64,000 nt of DNA, from assembly GCF_025502585.1 (NCBI RefSeq), contig NZ_CP106679.1, positions 2,387,501 to 2,451,500 of the forward strand. The letters are read 5' to 3'. Numbering within the stretch: position 1 is the first letter of the stretch; every line of letters begins with the position of its first letter. Of the stretch, positions 8,865 to 17,237 are shown piece by piece. The translations under genes were made by a program, and so were the position numbers. Under the pieces are notes generated by a model, which did not search any database, was not told where the DNA came from, and saw only the letters and a program-made list of their open reading frames with translations. The stretch is from Reichenbachiella agarivorans (GTDB lineage Bacteria; Bacteroidota; Bacteroidia; Cytophagales; Cyclobacteriaceae).

Positions 8865-10493
8865 ATGGTCTTTGATCACATATTGTCATGGTTGGTATTT
8901 GTTCCGCTGATTGCTGGAGCCATCATGCTTTTTGTCCCACGTGACAAGGAGCAAGTTTTCAAATTCATCGCATTGGGCGCTACGGTTGTAGAGCTGGTGT
9001 TGACCTTGGTTTTGATGGCGGGTTTTGACAAAGGACTCAAAGGATATGGCACAGCGAGTCTTCAGTTTGCCGATAAACTCGAATGGATCAGTCTCAACAT
9101 AGGCTCGTTTGGGAGCATCTTGATACAATATTATGTAGCGGTCGACGGAATCAGCGTTTTGATGGTTTTGCTCTCAGCGATTGTACTCTTGATTGGTGTG
9201 ATTTCCTCTTGGAATATCAAAAAAAGCGTCAAAGGTTATTTTATTTTATACATGGTGCTGTGTACCAGTGTGATCGGCTGTTTTGTGGCGATTGACATGT
9301 TTTTGTTCTACCTCTTCTTCGAGTTTATGTTACTACCGATGTACTTCTTGATTGGTATTTGGGGAGGGAAAAGAAGAGAATATGCTTCTATGAAATTCTT
9401 TATTTACACGTTGGTAGGTTCACTATTCATCTTGATGGTGATGATCGGGTTGAATCTCTCTGTCGTGGAGGCGCCAGGCAGTATAGTGCATACCTTCGAC
9501 ATCATGAAAATGATGAATCCTGCTAATTATCTACCAGACTCTTTGCTGGGCTTCAACTCAGAGTGGATGGGGGTAAGTTTCAGAGTGTGGGCATTTTTGT
9601 TCGTGATGATTGGTTTTGCGATCAAGTTGCCAGCAGTGCCTGTGCATACTTGGTTGCCAGATGCTCACGTCGAAGCACCTACACCGATCTCTGTGGTTTT
9701 GGCAGGTGTACTGTTGAAAATCGGAGGCTATGGATTTTATAGAATTGCTTACTCGATCTTCCCAGAATCAGCATCCTACTTCGGATGGTACATTGCCCTA
9801 GCGGGCGTGATCGCGATTATCTATGCCGCTTTGGTGGCGATGGCTCAATCGGATTTGAAGAAATTGATTGCTTATTCATCGGTGTCTCACATGGGATTTG
9901 TGATGCTTGGTTTGGCATCTCTCACGATCGAAGGCAACTCGGGTGCGATGTTTCAGATGTTTAGTCATGGCGTAATCTCAGCATTGCTCTTTATTCTTGT
10001 AGGGGTGATTTATGATCGGACGGGTAACCGTGAGATCGCTAGTTTCAGTGGCTTGGCGGGTAAGATGCCCTACTACAGTGCTGCGGTTTTGATTGGGTTC
10101 TTTGCTGCTCTGGGCTTGCCAGGATTTTCTGGTTTTATCGCTGAGTTTCTAGTGCTAATTGGAGCATTTGACGGAGCGGTCAATGGTGAAAACATCAGTC
10201 TATGGATGCCAATCCTAGGTTTGGTGGGATTGATCTTGGGAGCAGCCTACTTCCTTTGGACATTGCAGCGCATGTTTTTTGGAGCTTTTTGGATCAAGGA
10301 CGAATCTTGGCAATTGCCAGATTTGAATCGTAGAGAATGGCTCATGATCTTGCCATTGGTGGTGTTGGCGATCCTCTTTGGGATCTTTCCTAACCTTCTG
10401 CTGGATTACTCCAACGAAAGTATTATCGGGTTTGTAGATTATCTACACACCCAGAGTCAAGCCAATTTGTCACTAATCCTGGAGGGAAATTGA
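8865..10493 (+). CDS. nuoM: NADH-quinone oxidoreductase subunit M
   Basis: Second antiporter-like subunit of complex I (542 aa). Diagnostic segments are FFEFMLLPMYFLIGIWGG with the conserved Glu, KLPAVPVHTWLPDAHVEAPTPISVVLAGVLLKIGGYG, and SDLKKLIAYSSVSHMGFV. The stop overlaps the nuoN start by 4 nt (TTGA). No truncation or frameshift is seen. Confidence 0.96.
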   Translation: MVFDHILSWLVFVPLIAGAIMLFVPRDKEQVFKFIALGATVVELVLTLVLMAGFDKGLKGYGTASLQFADKLEWISLNIGSFGSILIQYYVAVDGISVLMVLLSAIVLLIGVISSWNIKKSVKGYFILYMVLCTSVIGCFVAIDMFLFYLFFEFMLLPMYFLIGIWGGKRREYASMKFFIYTLVGSLFILMVMIGLNLSVVEAPGSIVHTFDIMKMMNPANYLPDSLLGFNSEWMGVSFRVWAFLFVMIGFAIKLPAVPVHTWLPDAHVEAPTPISVVLAGVLLKIGGYGFYRIAYSIFPESASYFGWYIALAGVIAIIYAALVAMAQSDLKKLIAYSSVSHMGFVMLGLASLTIEGNSGAMFQMFSHGVISALLFILVGVIYDRTGNREIASFSGLAGKMPYYSAAVLIGFFAALGLPGFSGFIAEFLVLIGAFDGAVNGENISLWMPILGLVGLILGAAYFLWTLQRMFFGAFWIKDESWQLPDLNRREWLMILPLVVLAILFGIFPNLLLDYSNESIIGFVDYLHTQSQANLSLILEGN

Positions 10494-11944
10494 AGCAAAC
10501 TGAATTCATAGCGTACGTCACCCAGCTGATCGGGGAGTTTGGGTATCTTCTTCCAGAAATGACCCTCATCGTGGGTAGTTTGGTTGTGATCTTGTTTGAT
10601 CTCATCTACAAAGGGCAACAGGGTCAAATTGTCAAAACGGCTTTAACCCTGATGGTATTGGTGCTGGCTGCATGTGCGGTAGCGACGATTACTGTAGACG
10701 GCAGCTTCCTCAATGGTGTCTTGGCTCAATCCGCACTGATACGAAATTTGAAGTGGTTTTTTATCCTCATGACTGCTTTGGTTCTCCTGTTTCCGAATAG
10801 TAAAATCCAATCCTCAAAAGGGGAATATCATTACTTGATCTTGATGGTTTTATTGGGAGCCATGTTTTTGATTCAAGTACAGAACTTGCTTTTGTTCTAT
10901 GTTTCTCTCGAATTGGTATCGATTACTTCTTATGTATTGATTGCTTTTTCTTTTCACCGCAAGGGCTTTGAAGCGGGAATCAAATATTTGCTCTTTGGCG
11001 CCATGTCGTCAGGACTGTTGCTTTATGGGTTGTCCCTCATGTATGGCTTGACAGGGAGCTTGGATATACAGCAACTCTCAGAGTTGGTGATGCTGGACTA
11101 TGACACGACTTGGTTAAACATGGCCTTGCTTTTGTTTTTTGTAGGAGTCTTCTTCAAACTGGCTTTGATTCCTTTTCATATCTGGTCACCCGATGCCTAC
11201 GAAGCAGGACCCACTGCAGCAGTGGCTTATATCTCTGTGTTGCCTAAGGTAGCCATACTGGTATTCTTCTATCATTTCACATCAGCCATTTCTAACCTAG
11301 AACCCAATATTATCGATTGGAGGTACATGATTAGTGCTTTGGCAGTGGGTAGCATGTTTGTCGGGAATCTCTCAGCACTCTGGCAAAACAATGCCAAACG
11401 GATGTTGGCTTATTCATCCATCGCACACTCAGGTACGCTGTTGATCGGTGTGATCGTAGGAACTTCTTTTGGCTTCCAAGCTTTGATTTTTTACTCTGTT
11501 GTCTATGGGTTTATGAATCTGGCTGCATTTTATTTCGTCGATTGGATGGAGGAAAATGGAATCGAAACTATCTCAGGATTGGCTGGACTGGGCGTCAAAA
11601 TACCTACGATGGGTGTGATGATCACTGTGGTTCTTATTTCATTGGTGGGTCTGCCTCCTACAGGAGGTTTCACAGCCAAGTTGTTGTTGTTTTCTTCTCT
11701 ATGGGACACCTATCTCGCGACAGATCAGAGTTATCTGCTTTGGCTTTTTGTGTTAGGTATTCTCAATTCAGCAATTTCTTTGTTTTATTATTTGCGGATA
11801 CCCTATTATTTATTTTTGAAGTCAAGGAACGAAGATTCTCCTGTGAGTGTTACTGCGACAAGGGTGACATGGATGGCAGTTGTCGTTGCTTTGGTATTGG
11901 TGACATTCTTTGCATCAGATGTCTTGTTTGCCATGTTATTCTAA
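10490..11944 (+). CDS. nuoN: NADH-quinone oxidoreductase subunit N
   Basis: Third antiporter-like subunit of complex I (484 aa), with YVSLELVSITSYVLIAF, KLALIPFHIWSPDAYEAGPTAAVAYISVLPKVA and AKRMLAYSSIAHSGTLLIG. The start is TTG at 10490, inside the nuoM stop; no closer in-frame ATG keeps the N-terminal helix. It closes the nuoHIJKLMN block; the next gene has its own promoter. Confidence 0.95.
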   Translation: MKQTEFIAYVTQLIGEFGYLLPEMTLIVGSLVVILFDLIYKGQQGQIVKTALTLMVLVLAACAVATITVDGSFLNGVLAQSALIRNLKWFFILMTALVLLFPNSKIQSSKGEYHYLILMVLLGAMFLIQVQNLLLFYVSLELVSITSYVLIAFSFHRKGFEAGIKYLLFGAMSSGLLLYGLSLMYGLTGSLDIQQLSELVMLDYDTTWLNMALLLFFVGVFFKLALIPFHIWSPDAYEAGPTAAVAYISVLPKVAILVFFYHFTSAISNLEPNIIDWRYMISALAVGSMFVGNLSALWQNNAKRMLAYSSIAHSGTLLIGVIVGTSFGFQALIFYSVVYGFMNLAAFYFVDWMEENGIETISGLAGLGVKIPTMGVMITVVLISLVGLPPTGGFTAKLLLFSSLWDTYLATDQSYLLWLFVLGILNSAISLFYYLRIPYYLFLKSRNEDSPVSVTATRVTWMAVVVALVLVTFFASDVLFAMLF

Positions 11945-12014
11945 AAATTGAGTATAGTCTGACTAGGTGTATTGCTTAATATGTTAGGCATTGGAGCATT
12001 TAGCCACCCAATTT

Positions 12015-12047
12015 ATTGAATTATACCATGCAAAGCATGTAACTTTG
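12015..12047 (+). promoter_or_regulatory. Bacteroidota-type promoter for the PurF-like gene
   Basis: A perfect -7 box TAACTTTG at 12040-12047 is preceded by ATTG at 12015-12018 with a 21-bp spacer. The ATG of the next gene lies 17 bp downstream. Confidence 0.65.
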
Positions 12048-12064
12048 ACTTTTGAAAATTAGCA

Positions 12065-13957
12065 ATGAGTGATCCTATCAAGCATGAATGTGGCATAGCC
12101 CACATTCGACTAAGAAAACCTCTCCAATTTTATATTGACAAATACAACACGCCTCTATATGGAGCGAACAAGTTGTTGCTGCTCATGAAAAAAATGCAGA
12201 ACCGTGGACAAGACGGAGCAGGTATTGCGAATATCAAAATAGGTCTGGAACCTGGGTATCGTTATATCAGCAGGTATCGTTCCATCGACCCAGAGCCTCT
12301 CAACAAGATCTTTGAAAAAGTCGGGAAGAAATTTGGTAAAGCCCAAAAGGAGAGTACCAAAGAACAGTTCCATTCCGAAGATTATCTCAAAAGAAATTAT
12401 GGATTTACTGGAGAGATTTGGTTGGGTCATCTACGCTATGGTACGCATGGCAAGAATGGATTAGAAAGCTGTCATCCATTCTTGAGACAAAACAACTGGA
12501 GGAGTAGAAATCTCGTCGTGGCAGGAAACTTCAACATGACCAATGTAGACGAACTCTTCGATATTTTGGTCAATTTGGGTCAAAATCCCAAGGAGAAAAC
12601 TGATACTGTGACGGTCATGGAAAAGATTGGTCACTTCTTGGACGAAGAGAACCAATTGCTTTTTGATGAATTCAAGGATCAATACAATAACCTGGAAATC
12701 ACAGCTAAGATCGAAGAAGAACTCAGCGTGCTCAACATCTTGAAAAAATCATTCAAGGATTTTGATGGAGGATATGCCATGGTAGGATTGATGGGACATG
12801 GTGCCTCTTTCGTCGCACGTGATCCAGCTGGCATCCGTCCAGCATATTATTATGCAGATGAGGAGATCATCATGGTCGCCTCAGAAAAACCAGCAATCAA
12901 GACCGCAATCAATTGTAATTATAACGATATCAAGGAAGTGCTGCCAGGTCACGCTCTAATCATAGACAAAGATGGTGGATTGACAGAAGAGCAGTTTGTG
13001 GACAAACTATTGCCTAAAAAGTCCTGTACGTTTGAAAGAATTTATTTTTCGAGAAGTTCAGATCCTGATATTTATAGAGAGCGAAAAAAACTCGGAGAGC
13101 TATTGGTACCAAAGGTGCTACAGGCTGTTAATTTCGATTTGAAGAATACCATCTTTTCCTACATTCCTAATTCAGCAGAAACTGCTTTCTTAGGATTGAT
13201 GAGTGGGATCGATGAGTATTTGATCAAAAAAAGAAAAGAAATCATCATCGATGGCAAACCAAGTCCTGATGATTTGGATCAAGTGCTATCGTTTAAACCA
13301 AGAGTAGAAAAACTGGTAATCAAGGATGCCAAATTGAGGACTTTCATCACAGGAGATGCAGAGCGAGATGAATTGGTGGCCAACGTATATGATACTACCT
13401 ACGAAGTAGTCAACAAAGGCAAGGATAATTTGGTTGTAATTGACGATTCGATTGTAAGAGGTACAACTCTCGAAAAGAGTATTCTGACCTTGCTTGATAA
13501 ACTGGATCCTAAGAAAGTGGTGATCGTGTCGTCAGCACCTCAGATCAGATATCCAGATTGCTACGGGATAGACATGAGTAGAATGAAGGATTTTGTCGCT
13601 TTTAGAGCTGTGTTGGGATTGCTAGAGGATACAGGCAGGTCACATCTCCTAGATGAGGTTTTGGAGAAGTGCCAGACAAAGGGATTTGAAAAGAATGCAC
13701 CGAATTATGTGCAGGAGCTTTATGCACCATTTACACAAGAAGAGATTTCAGCCAAAATCACACAGATCGTGAAGCCTAAAGGGATGAAAGCAGATTTAGA
13801 AATTGTATTTCAATCTGTCAAGAACTTACATAAAGCTTGCCCTAATCATGAAGGAGATTGGTACTTTACTGGCAACTTCCCAACCCCTGGAGGAAATCGT
13901 GTGGTGAACAAAGCCTTTATCAATTATATGAAAGGTGTGACAATGAGAGCTTATTAG
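12065..13957 (+). CDS. purF: amidophosphoribosyltransferase-type enzyme, long (630 aa) Bacteroidota form
   Basis: Class II glutamine amidotransferase fused to a phosphoribosyltransferase; the PurF reaction makes phosphoribosylamine from PRPP and glutamine in purine synthesis. The nucleophile is Cys9 (HECGIAH) after an 8-residue propeptide that must be removed. The glutaminase core NRGQDGAG is at about residue 46. The PRPP loop VVIDDSIVRGTT sits at 457-468. At 630 aa it exceeds classical PurF (about 470-510 aa) and carries insertions at about 80-120 and 370-420. Many Bacteroidota carry such a long form beside a normal PurF (from memory), so it may be a paralogue with a modified role. It is monocistronic, with its own promoter and terminator. 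Confidence 0.85.
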   Translation: MSDPIKHECGIAHIRLRKPLQFYIDKYNTPLYGANKLLLLMKKMQNRGQDGAGIANIKIGLEPGYRYISRYRSIDPEPLNKIFEKVGKKFGKAQKESTKEQFHSEDYLKRNYGFTGEIWLGHLRYGTHGKNGLESCHPFLRQNNWRSRNLVVAGNFNMTNVDELFDILVNLGQNPKEKTDTVTVMEKIGHFLDEENQLLFDEFKDQYNNLEITAKIEEELSVLNILKKSFKDFDGGYAMVGLMGHGASFVARDPAGIRPAYYYADEEIIMVASEKPAIKTAINCNYNDIKEVLPGHALIIDKDGGLTEEQFVDKLLPKKSCTFERIYFSRSSDPDIYRERKKLGELLVPKVLQAVNFDLKNTIFSYIPNSAETAFLGLMSGIDEYLIKKRKEIIIDGKPSPDDLDQVLSFKPRVEKLVIKDAKLRTFITGDAERDELVANVYDTTYEVVNKGKDNLVVIDDSIVRGTTLEKSILTLLDKLDPKKVVIVSSAPQIRYPDCYGIDMSRMKDFVAFRAVLGLLEDTGRSHLLDEVLEKCQTKGFEKNAPNYVQELYAPFTQEEISAKITQIVKPKGMKADLEIVFQSVKNLHKACPNHEGDWYFTGNFPTPGGNRVVNKAFINYMKGVTMRAY

Positions 13958-13983
13958 GCCATTGTAGCAGTAAGAAATGGGAA

Positions 13984-14014
13984 GGCTTCTGAGTAGTAAC
14001 TCAGGAGCCTTTTT
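13984..14014 (+). terminator. intrinsic terminator after the PurF-like gene
   Basis: An 11-bp stem GGCTTCTGAGT / ACTCAGGAGCC (one G-T wobble) with loop AGTA is followed directly by TTTTTG. Confidence 0.85.
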
Positions 14015-14052
14015 GTTTGCTGAAAACAAATGATTTAAGTTTTGACTATTTG

Positions 14053-14085
14053 TTTGTCAACCACTGAATAGCTGTAGTATCTTTC
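14053..14085 (+). promoter_or_regulatory. Bacteroidota-type promoter for the AI-2E permease
   Basis: TTTG at 14053-14056, 21-bp spacer, TATCTTTC at 14078-14085 (one mismatch to TAnnTTTG). The ATG follows at 14104. Confidence 0.5.
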
Positions 14086-14103
14086 GGTCTAAATCATACC
14101 AAC

Positions 14104-15219
14104 ATGACTCTATCATTCAAAAAGCTTTTTTTTGTTCAAGCAGCGATTTTCATCAGTTTTTACATCCTTTTTGTAGCCAAGGAAATATTGATTCCTGTGA
14201 TTTTTGCTTTGCTGTTTGGTTTTATCCTCTACCCAGTGATCAAATGGCTGAAGAACCGAAAAATTGGATTGGTGTGGGCGATTATCATGACCATGTTGAC
14301 AGTCACTATTTTGGTTTTCGGCATGTTGTTTCTTTTTTCAGCACAGATTGTTTCGATTGTCAAAGAATACAGTGGATTTGTGGAGAAGTTGCGTGAGGTG
14401 TTGGACTCTATCGTTCAATTTTTGAACGACAAAGTAGGTTTTATTCCCAATATCAATACTCAGACCATCACAGATCAGTTCTCCGAGTTTTTCACAGATA
14501 GTGGTTTGGTGATTGTCTCTGATACGATAGGGGTGACGAGTACATTTTTTTCGTATCTGTTGCTGACAGTGATCTATACATTTTTGATTCTGCTTTATCA
14601 TGAGCACTTGACTAAGGCACTGACCCGTTTCAATTCCAAAAAAGATCGGCCAGCTTTTCTGAAAATGCTCAAGGAGGTGCAAGAAATCGGACAAAAATAC
14701 TTGACTTCTATGTTGACCTTGGTGTTGATTTTGGGCACGCTAAATAGTCTCGGACTATGGATGATAGGTATAGATTATGCTTTGTTTTTCGGTTTTCTAG
14801 CGGCGGTATTGGCTATTGTTCCTTATGTAGGGACTACTCTGGGAGGGTTGATTCCTGCCTTGTTTGCGCTTATTACCTATGACAGCTATTGGTATCCGAT
14901 TGGGGTGATTGGGATGTTTTGGTTGATTCAGTTCATTGAAGGTAACTACCTCAGCCCTAAGATTGTGGGAGGAAATCTCAACATCAATGCCTTGTTTTCT
15001 ATCCTTTCTTTGATTGCTGGTGGCCTGTTTTGGGGTATCCCTGGGATGATTCTGTTTCTACCTATGGTGGCCATCTTTAAAGTGATCTGTTCCTACTACA
15101 AAGAATTGAAACCCGTAGCCTTGCTGCTCGGTGATTCGGACAAGAGCGAAACGCCAGAAGAGGGTGTCTTGAGTCGCTGGAGCAAGACGATTCAATCTAA
15201 GTTGACTGACAATTCTTAA
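14104..15219 (+). CDS. AI-2E family transporter (TqsA/PerM-like permease)
   Basis: Polytopic inner-membrane protein of 371 aa. It has an N-terminal helix pair with the ILIPVIFALLFGFILYPVIKWLKN segment, a soluble loop of about 90 residues, and a C-terminal bundle with the family's GIDYALFFGFLAAVLAIVPYVGTTLGG and NYLSPKIVGGNLNINALFSILSLIAGGLFWGIPGMILFLP motifs. Named members export autoinducer-2 or act in ion/solute export, so the substrate here is unknown. It stands alone; downstream begins the AT-rich cassette island in the opposite orientation. Confidence 0.9.
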   Translation: MTLSFKKLFFVQAAIFISFYILFVAKEILIPVIFALLFGFILYPVIKWLKNRKIGLVWAIIMTMLTVTILVFGMLFLFSAQIVSIVKEYSGFVEKLREVLDSIVQFLNDKVGFIPNINTQTITDQFSEFFTDSGLVIVSDTIGVTSTFFSYLLLTVIYTFLILLYHEHLTKALTRFNSKKDRPAFLKMLKEVQEIGQKYLTSMLTLVLILGTLNSLGLWMIGIDYALFFGFLAAVLAIVPYVGTTLGGLIPALFALITYDSYWYPIGVIGMFWLIQFIEGNYLSPKIVGGNLNINALFSILSLIAGGLFWGIPGMILFLPMVAIFKVICSYYKELKPVALLLGDSDKSETPEEGVLSRWSKTIQSKLTDNS

Positions 15220-15311
15220 ACCTGATTTATCGGGTAGGGGGCAAAAGTATGCTGGATTACTACGCAAAAGTGAAAGTCTGATTTGATGATACTGAACACG
15301 TGAGTGTGAAA

Positions 15312-15393
15312 GTACCGAGCGTAGCTCTCGTACCCTGGGTGGTCGTGACCGAGCTGGTGTCCCAGAGGCGCACCGTGAGCTTATGGCTCACGG
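15312..15393. repeat. cluster of three GC-rich hairpins
   Basis: Three inverted repeats follow one another: 15312-15333 (GTAC-GAG / CTC-GTAC arms with a bulge), 15335-15365 (CTGGG / CCCAG enclosing GGTCGTGACC), and 15373-15393 (CCGTGAGC, loop TTATG, GCTCACGG; 8 bp perfect). The stretch is much richer in GC than its surroundings and contains no convincing ORF. It lies where a third cassette-boundary palindrome would be expected, but I cannot fold it into the same layout. A dispersed REP-like element or a structured RNA are alternatives. Confidence 0.6.
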
Positions 15394-15422
15394 CCGTCTA
15401 CTCGATTGGCAACTGTTATTTT

Positions 15423-15947
15423 CTATTTTATGATAAATACCACTTGAGTCAATTTTTCGTCTTTAAAAGCGGCTGTACAATTTATTTGGGCTTCTCTGTC
15501 TTTAGATGCGCACATCATCGGAATAGGGCAAATGAACTCAATTGATTTTATTGCAGCTATTGATTCACTTTTAGTATCTTTTTCAATTTCCGAATCGCCA
15601 AGGTTTAATGTTCCTGTGTATGTTTTCTCAGGAAATTTTTCGTCTCCATCCCAGTTGAAATTTATACCAAGCCCTTTTACTGTACCATCTTTAGTAAAAA
15701 ACACAACTCCAATTTCTTCATAAAAGTAGCTTATCTCACCGCTTGGGTAGTCCACTTTTTTACTCGGCTCTCCAATATTCGCTATCAACTTCTTAACCTT
15801 GGTCTTACCATATAGAGGGGTGTCATTTATAAAAAGCTCCGCAGATTCAGTATAACGAATCTTTGTGTCAGACTGTCCCATTACAAAATTTGATGTTAAT
15901 GCGATTAAAATAATTAATCCTAAAAGTCTAATTTTTACTGTTTTCAT
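15423..15947 (-). CDS. secreted protein of unknown function (candidate cassette gene)
   Basis: A 174-aa protein with a signal peptide (MKTVKIRLLGLIILIALTS, cleavage near MGQ). The mature part contains INDTPLYGKTKVKKLIANIGEPSK, a short domain often seen in small secreted Bacteroidota proteins of no known role; I cannot name it securely. Two to three cysteines cluster near the end (ICPIPMMC, INC). It is AT-rich relative to the flanking core genes, is on the same strand as the other cassette genes, and starts 25 nt inside the palindrome boundary at 15973. Confidence 0.75.
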   Translation of the reverse strand: MKTVKIRLLGLIILIALTSNFVMGQSDTKIRYTESAELFINDTPLYGKTKVKKLIANIGEPSKKVDYPSGEISYFYEEIGVVFFTKDGTVKGLGINFNWDGDEKFPEKTYTGTLNLGDSEIEKDTKSESIAAIKSIEFICPIPMMCASKDREAQINCTAAFKDEKLTQVVFIIK

Positions 15948-15964
15948 TTATTATGTATTTAATT

Positions 15965-16101
15965 GATGTCAACGGCTCCTGTATATGAAAAGTAGCGGAT
16001 TTTTATGCACCAATTTTCGGTTTATAACTGACCTTTATTTTATTGATTATATTTGGTTTAAGCACTAAAAACGCTATTTTTTTTATACGGTGTTGTGCCA
16101 C
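15965..16101 (-). other. attC-like recombination palindrome 1
   Basis: A 137-nt imperfect palindrome without an ORF. The outermost pair is CAAC (15970-15973) with GTTG (16092-16095). The next arm, GTATATGAAAAGTAGCG, matches the reverse complement of the opposite side at 14 of 17 positions, and further pairs (TTTTTA/TAAAAA, ACCAA/TTGGT) continue to a loop near 16030. Extrahelical mismatches between paired blocks are what folded attC sites look like. The box GTTGTGCCAC at 16092-16101 abuts the stop region of the hydrolase gene and is complementary to the first bases of that gene's unit at 16997-17006. Its attC nature is inferred. Confidence 0.6.
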
Positions 16102-16109
16102 GTATTTAT

Positions 16110-16847
16110 TTAGTTTCCACTCTCAATTTTATTAAAAAATTCTATTAATGCTTGTGCCGTTAAACGCTGTTGTTTGGTTAAATCAATTTCGGCTGTTTCA
16201 TCTGTCAACAATTTTCCTAAATAGCCAAATTGAGAGTGATTTCCACCTTTTATTTCTATCAAGTCGGTATTTTTTGGTAACTTATTTCTATTTTCCATTA
16301 CTTCTGTAACGCTTGCTAATCCGTCCAATTCTCCATAAAGTTTTACAGTCGGTAAAGTTCTTTTCGATAAATCAAAATCTCTCGGATGGGAAGTTCCTAA
16401 TAAGAAAAGTCCTTTCATCAAAGCGGGATTTTCATAAACGAATTGTGATGCCATTTTTGCACCTTGTGAATGTCCGCCAATTATATACTTTCCATTTTTT
16501 AGGTCGAACATAGTCTCAATTTTTTTATAATCCCATTGAGGCATCCTCCAATCCATTTTTATGAGGTGACAGGTAAATCCATTTTCGGCAATTTCTCTGC
16601 AAAGAGGTGCATATGCTTTTGGGTCTGTCAAGCCTCCTTGAAAGAATATAATTTCGTTTTGATTTTTTGAATTGTTTGCTAAAAACGTGATTTCATCACT
16701 TGATTTTTCTACGGATACTTTATTGTCGTTTTTAAAAGTTTCTTCTGGTAAATTCCGTGATTGATAAGTTGTCCATTGCCAAATGAAAAATACAGCCACG
16801 AGGCTAAACCAAATCAACCTGAAGATATTTCGCTTTTTTATTTTCAT
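16110..16847 (-). CDS. membrane-anchored alpha/beta hydrolase (candidate cassette gene)
   Basis: A 245-aa protein: a short basic N-terminus, one membrane helix (about residues 9-25), then an alpha/beta-hydrolase fold. Ser nucleophile in GGHSQGA, Asp in YGELDG and His in GGNHSQFG form a complete triad. It resembles the small Bacteroidota alpha/beta hydrolases of the Abhydrolase_5 kind; the substrate is unknown. It starts 4 nt after a 34-codon ORF on the same strand, so the two are probably cotranslated. AT-rich, like the other genes of this island. Confidence 0.85.
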   Translation of the reverse strand: MKIKKRNIFRLIWFSLVAVFFIWQWTTYQSRNLPEETFKNDNKVSVEKSSDEITFLANNSKNQNEIIFFQGGLTDPKAYAPLCREIAENGFTCHLIKMDWRMPQWDYKKIETMFDLKNGKYIIGGHSQGAKMASQFVYENPALMKGLFLLGTSHPRDFDLSKRTLPTVKLYGELDGLASVTEVMENRNKLPKNTDLIEIKGGNHSQFGYLGKLLTDETAEIDLTKQQRLTAQALIEFFNKIESGN

Positions 16848-16851
16848 AAGT

Positions 16852-16956
16852 TCACATTAGCAAAGCCATTCCTATTCCAATTAGTAATAAAGAGGCAATT
16901 AGCAATGTTTGCAATGTTTTTGTTTTTCCTTTTTTTGAAAGCCAAATTCCTAACAT
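16852..16956 (-). CDS. 34-aa single-helix membrane peptide
   Basis: A small ORF: ATG at 16956, stop TGA at 16854-16852. The product starts MLGIWLSKKGKTKTLQ and continues as one hydrophobic helix to the end, giving a Lys-rich cytoplasmic end and a C-terminal transmembrane segment. It lies 4 nt upstream of the hydrolase start and about 40 nt inside the cassette boundary, filling the gap between palindrome and hydrolase. Whether it is translated is inferred from position and helix character only. Confidence 0.5.
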   Translation of the reverse strand: MLGIWLSKKGKTKTLQTLLIASLLLIGIGMALLM

Positions 16957-16996
16957 AATTTCGATTTTTTTAATTAATATTCCGTTTTTCTTATAT

Positions 16997-17237
16997 GTGG
17001 CACAACGACCAGCTATCGGGCGTATGTCCGCAGCTAGTGAAAAGCACTAAAGTAGTGAAATCTGCCGAAGCTCACAACGGTTCCAAATGGCACTGCGTTC
17101 TGAAAGTCTAAAAATCCTGCAAGCAAAAAATGGTAGAAAGCACTGCCGTATCTCAGCGGCAGATTCACGGTCGAGTTACACAGAAATCTGCCAGAATGCA
17201 CTAAGACATATGCCCGATCAGCGTCTGTTATGACCCG
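16997..17237 (-). other. attC-like recombination palindrome 2
   Basis: A roughly 240-nt imperfect palindrome with no ORF, between two same-strand genes. Outer box GTGGCACAAC (16997-17006) faces GTTATGACCCG (17227-17237). Inside, the two sides share AGC/GCT-type pairs, the perfect block ATCGGGC with GCCCGAT, then TATGTC with GACATA, then TAGTG with CACTA, and an inner pair AATCTGCCG. GGGTCATAAC at its gene-side edge is complementary to the first bases of the preceding gene unit (18000-18009, 9 of 10). That is the layout of an attC site shared by two cassettes; the boxes are not classical GTTRRRY. Confidence 0.65.

Noticed and set aside
15220-15420. tRNA or group II intron fragment
   Set aside because: The hairpins do not give a cloverleaf or a T-loop GTTCRA motif, and there is no intron domain V or reverse transcriptase.
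17001-17237. Intrinsic terminator for the 253-aa gene
   Set aside because: The palindrome is about 240 nt with many bulges and no T-run; box complementarity with the gene's own start fits a recombination site better.
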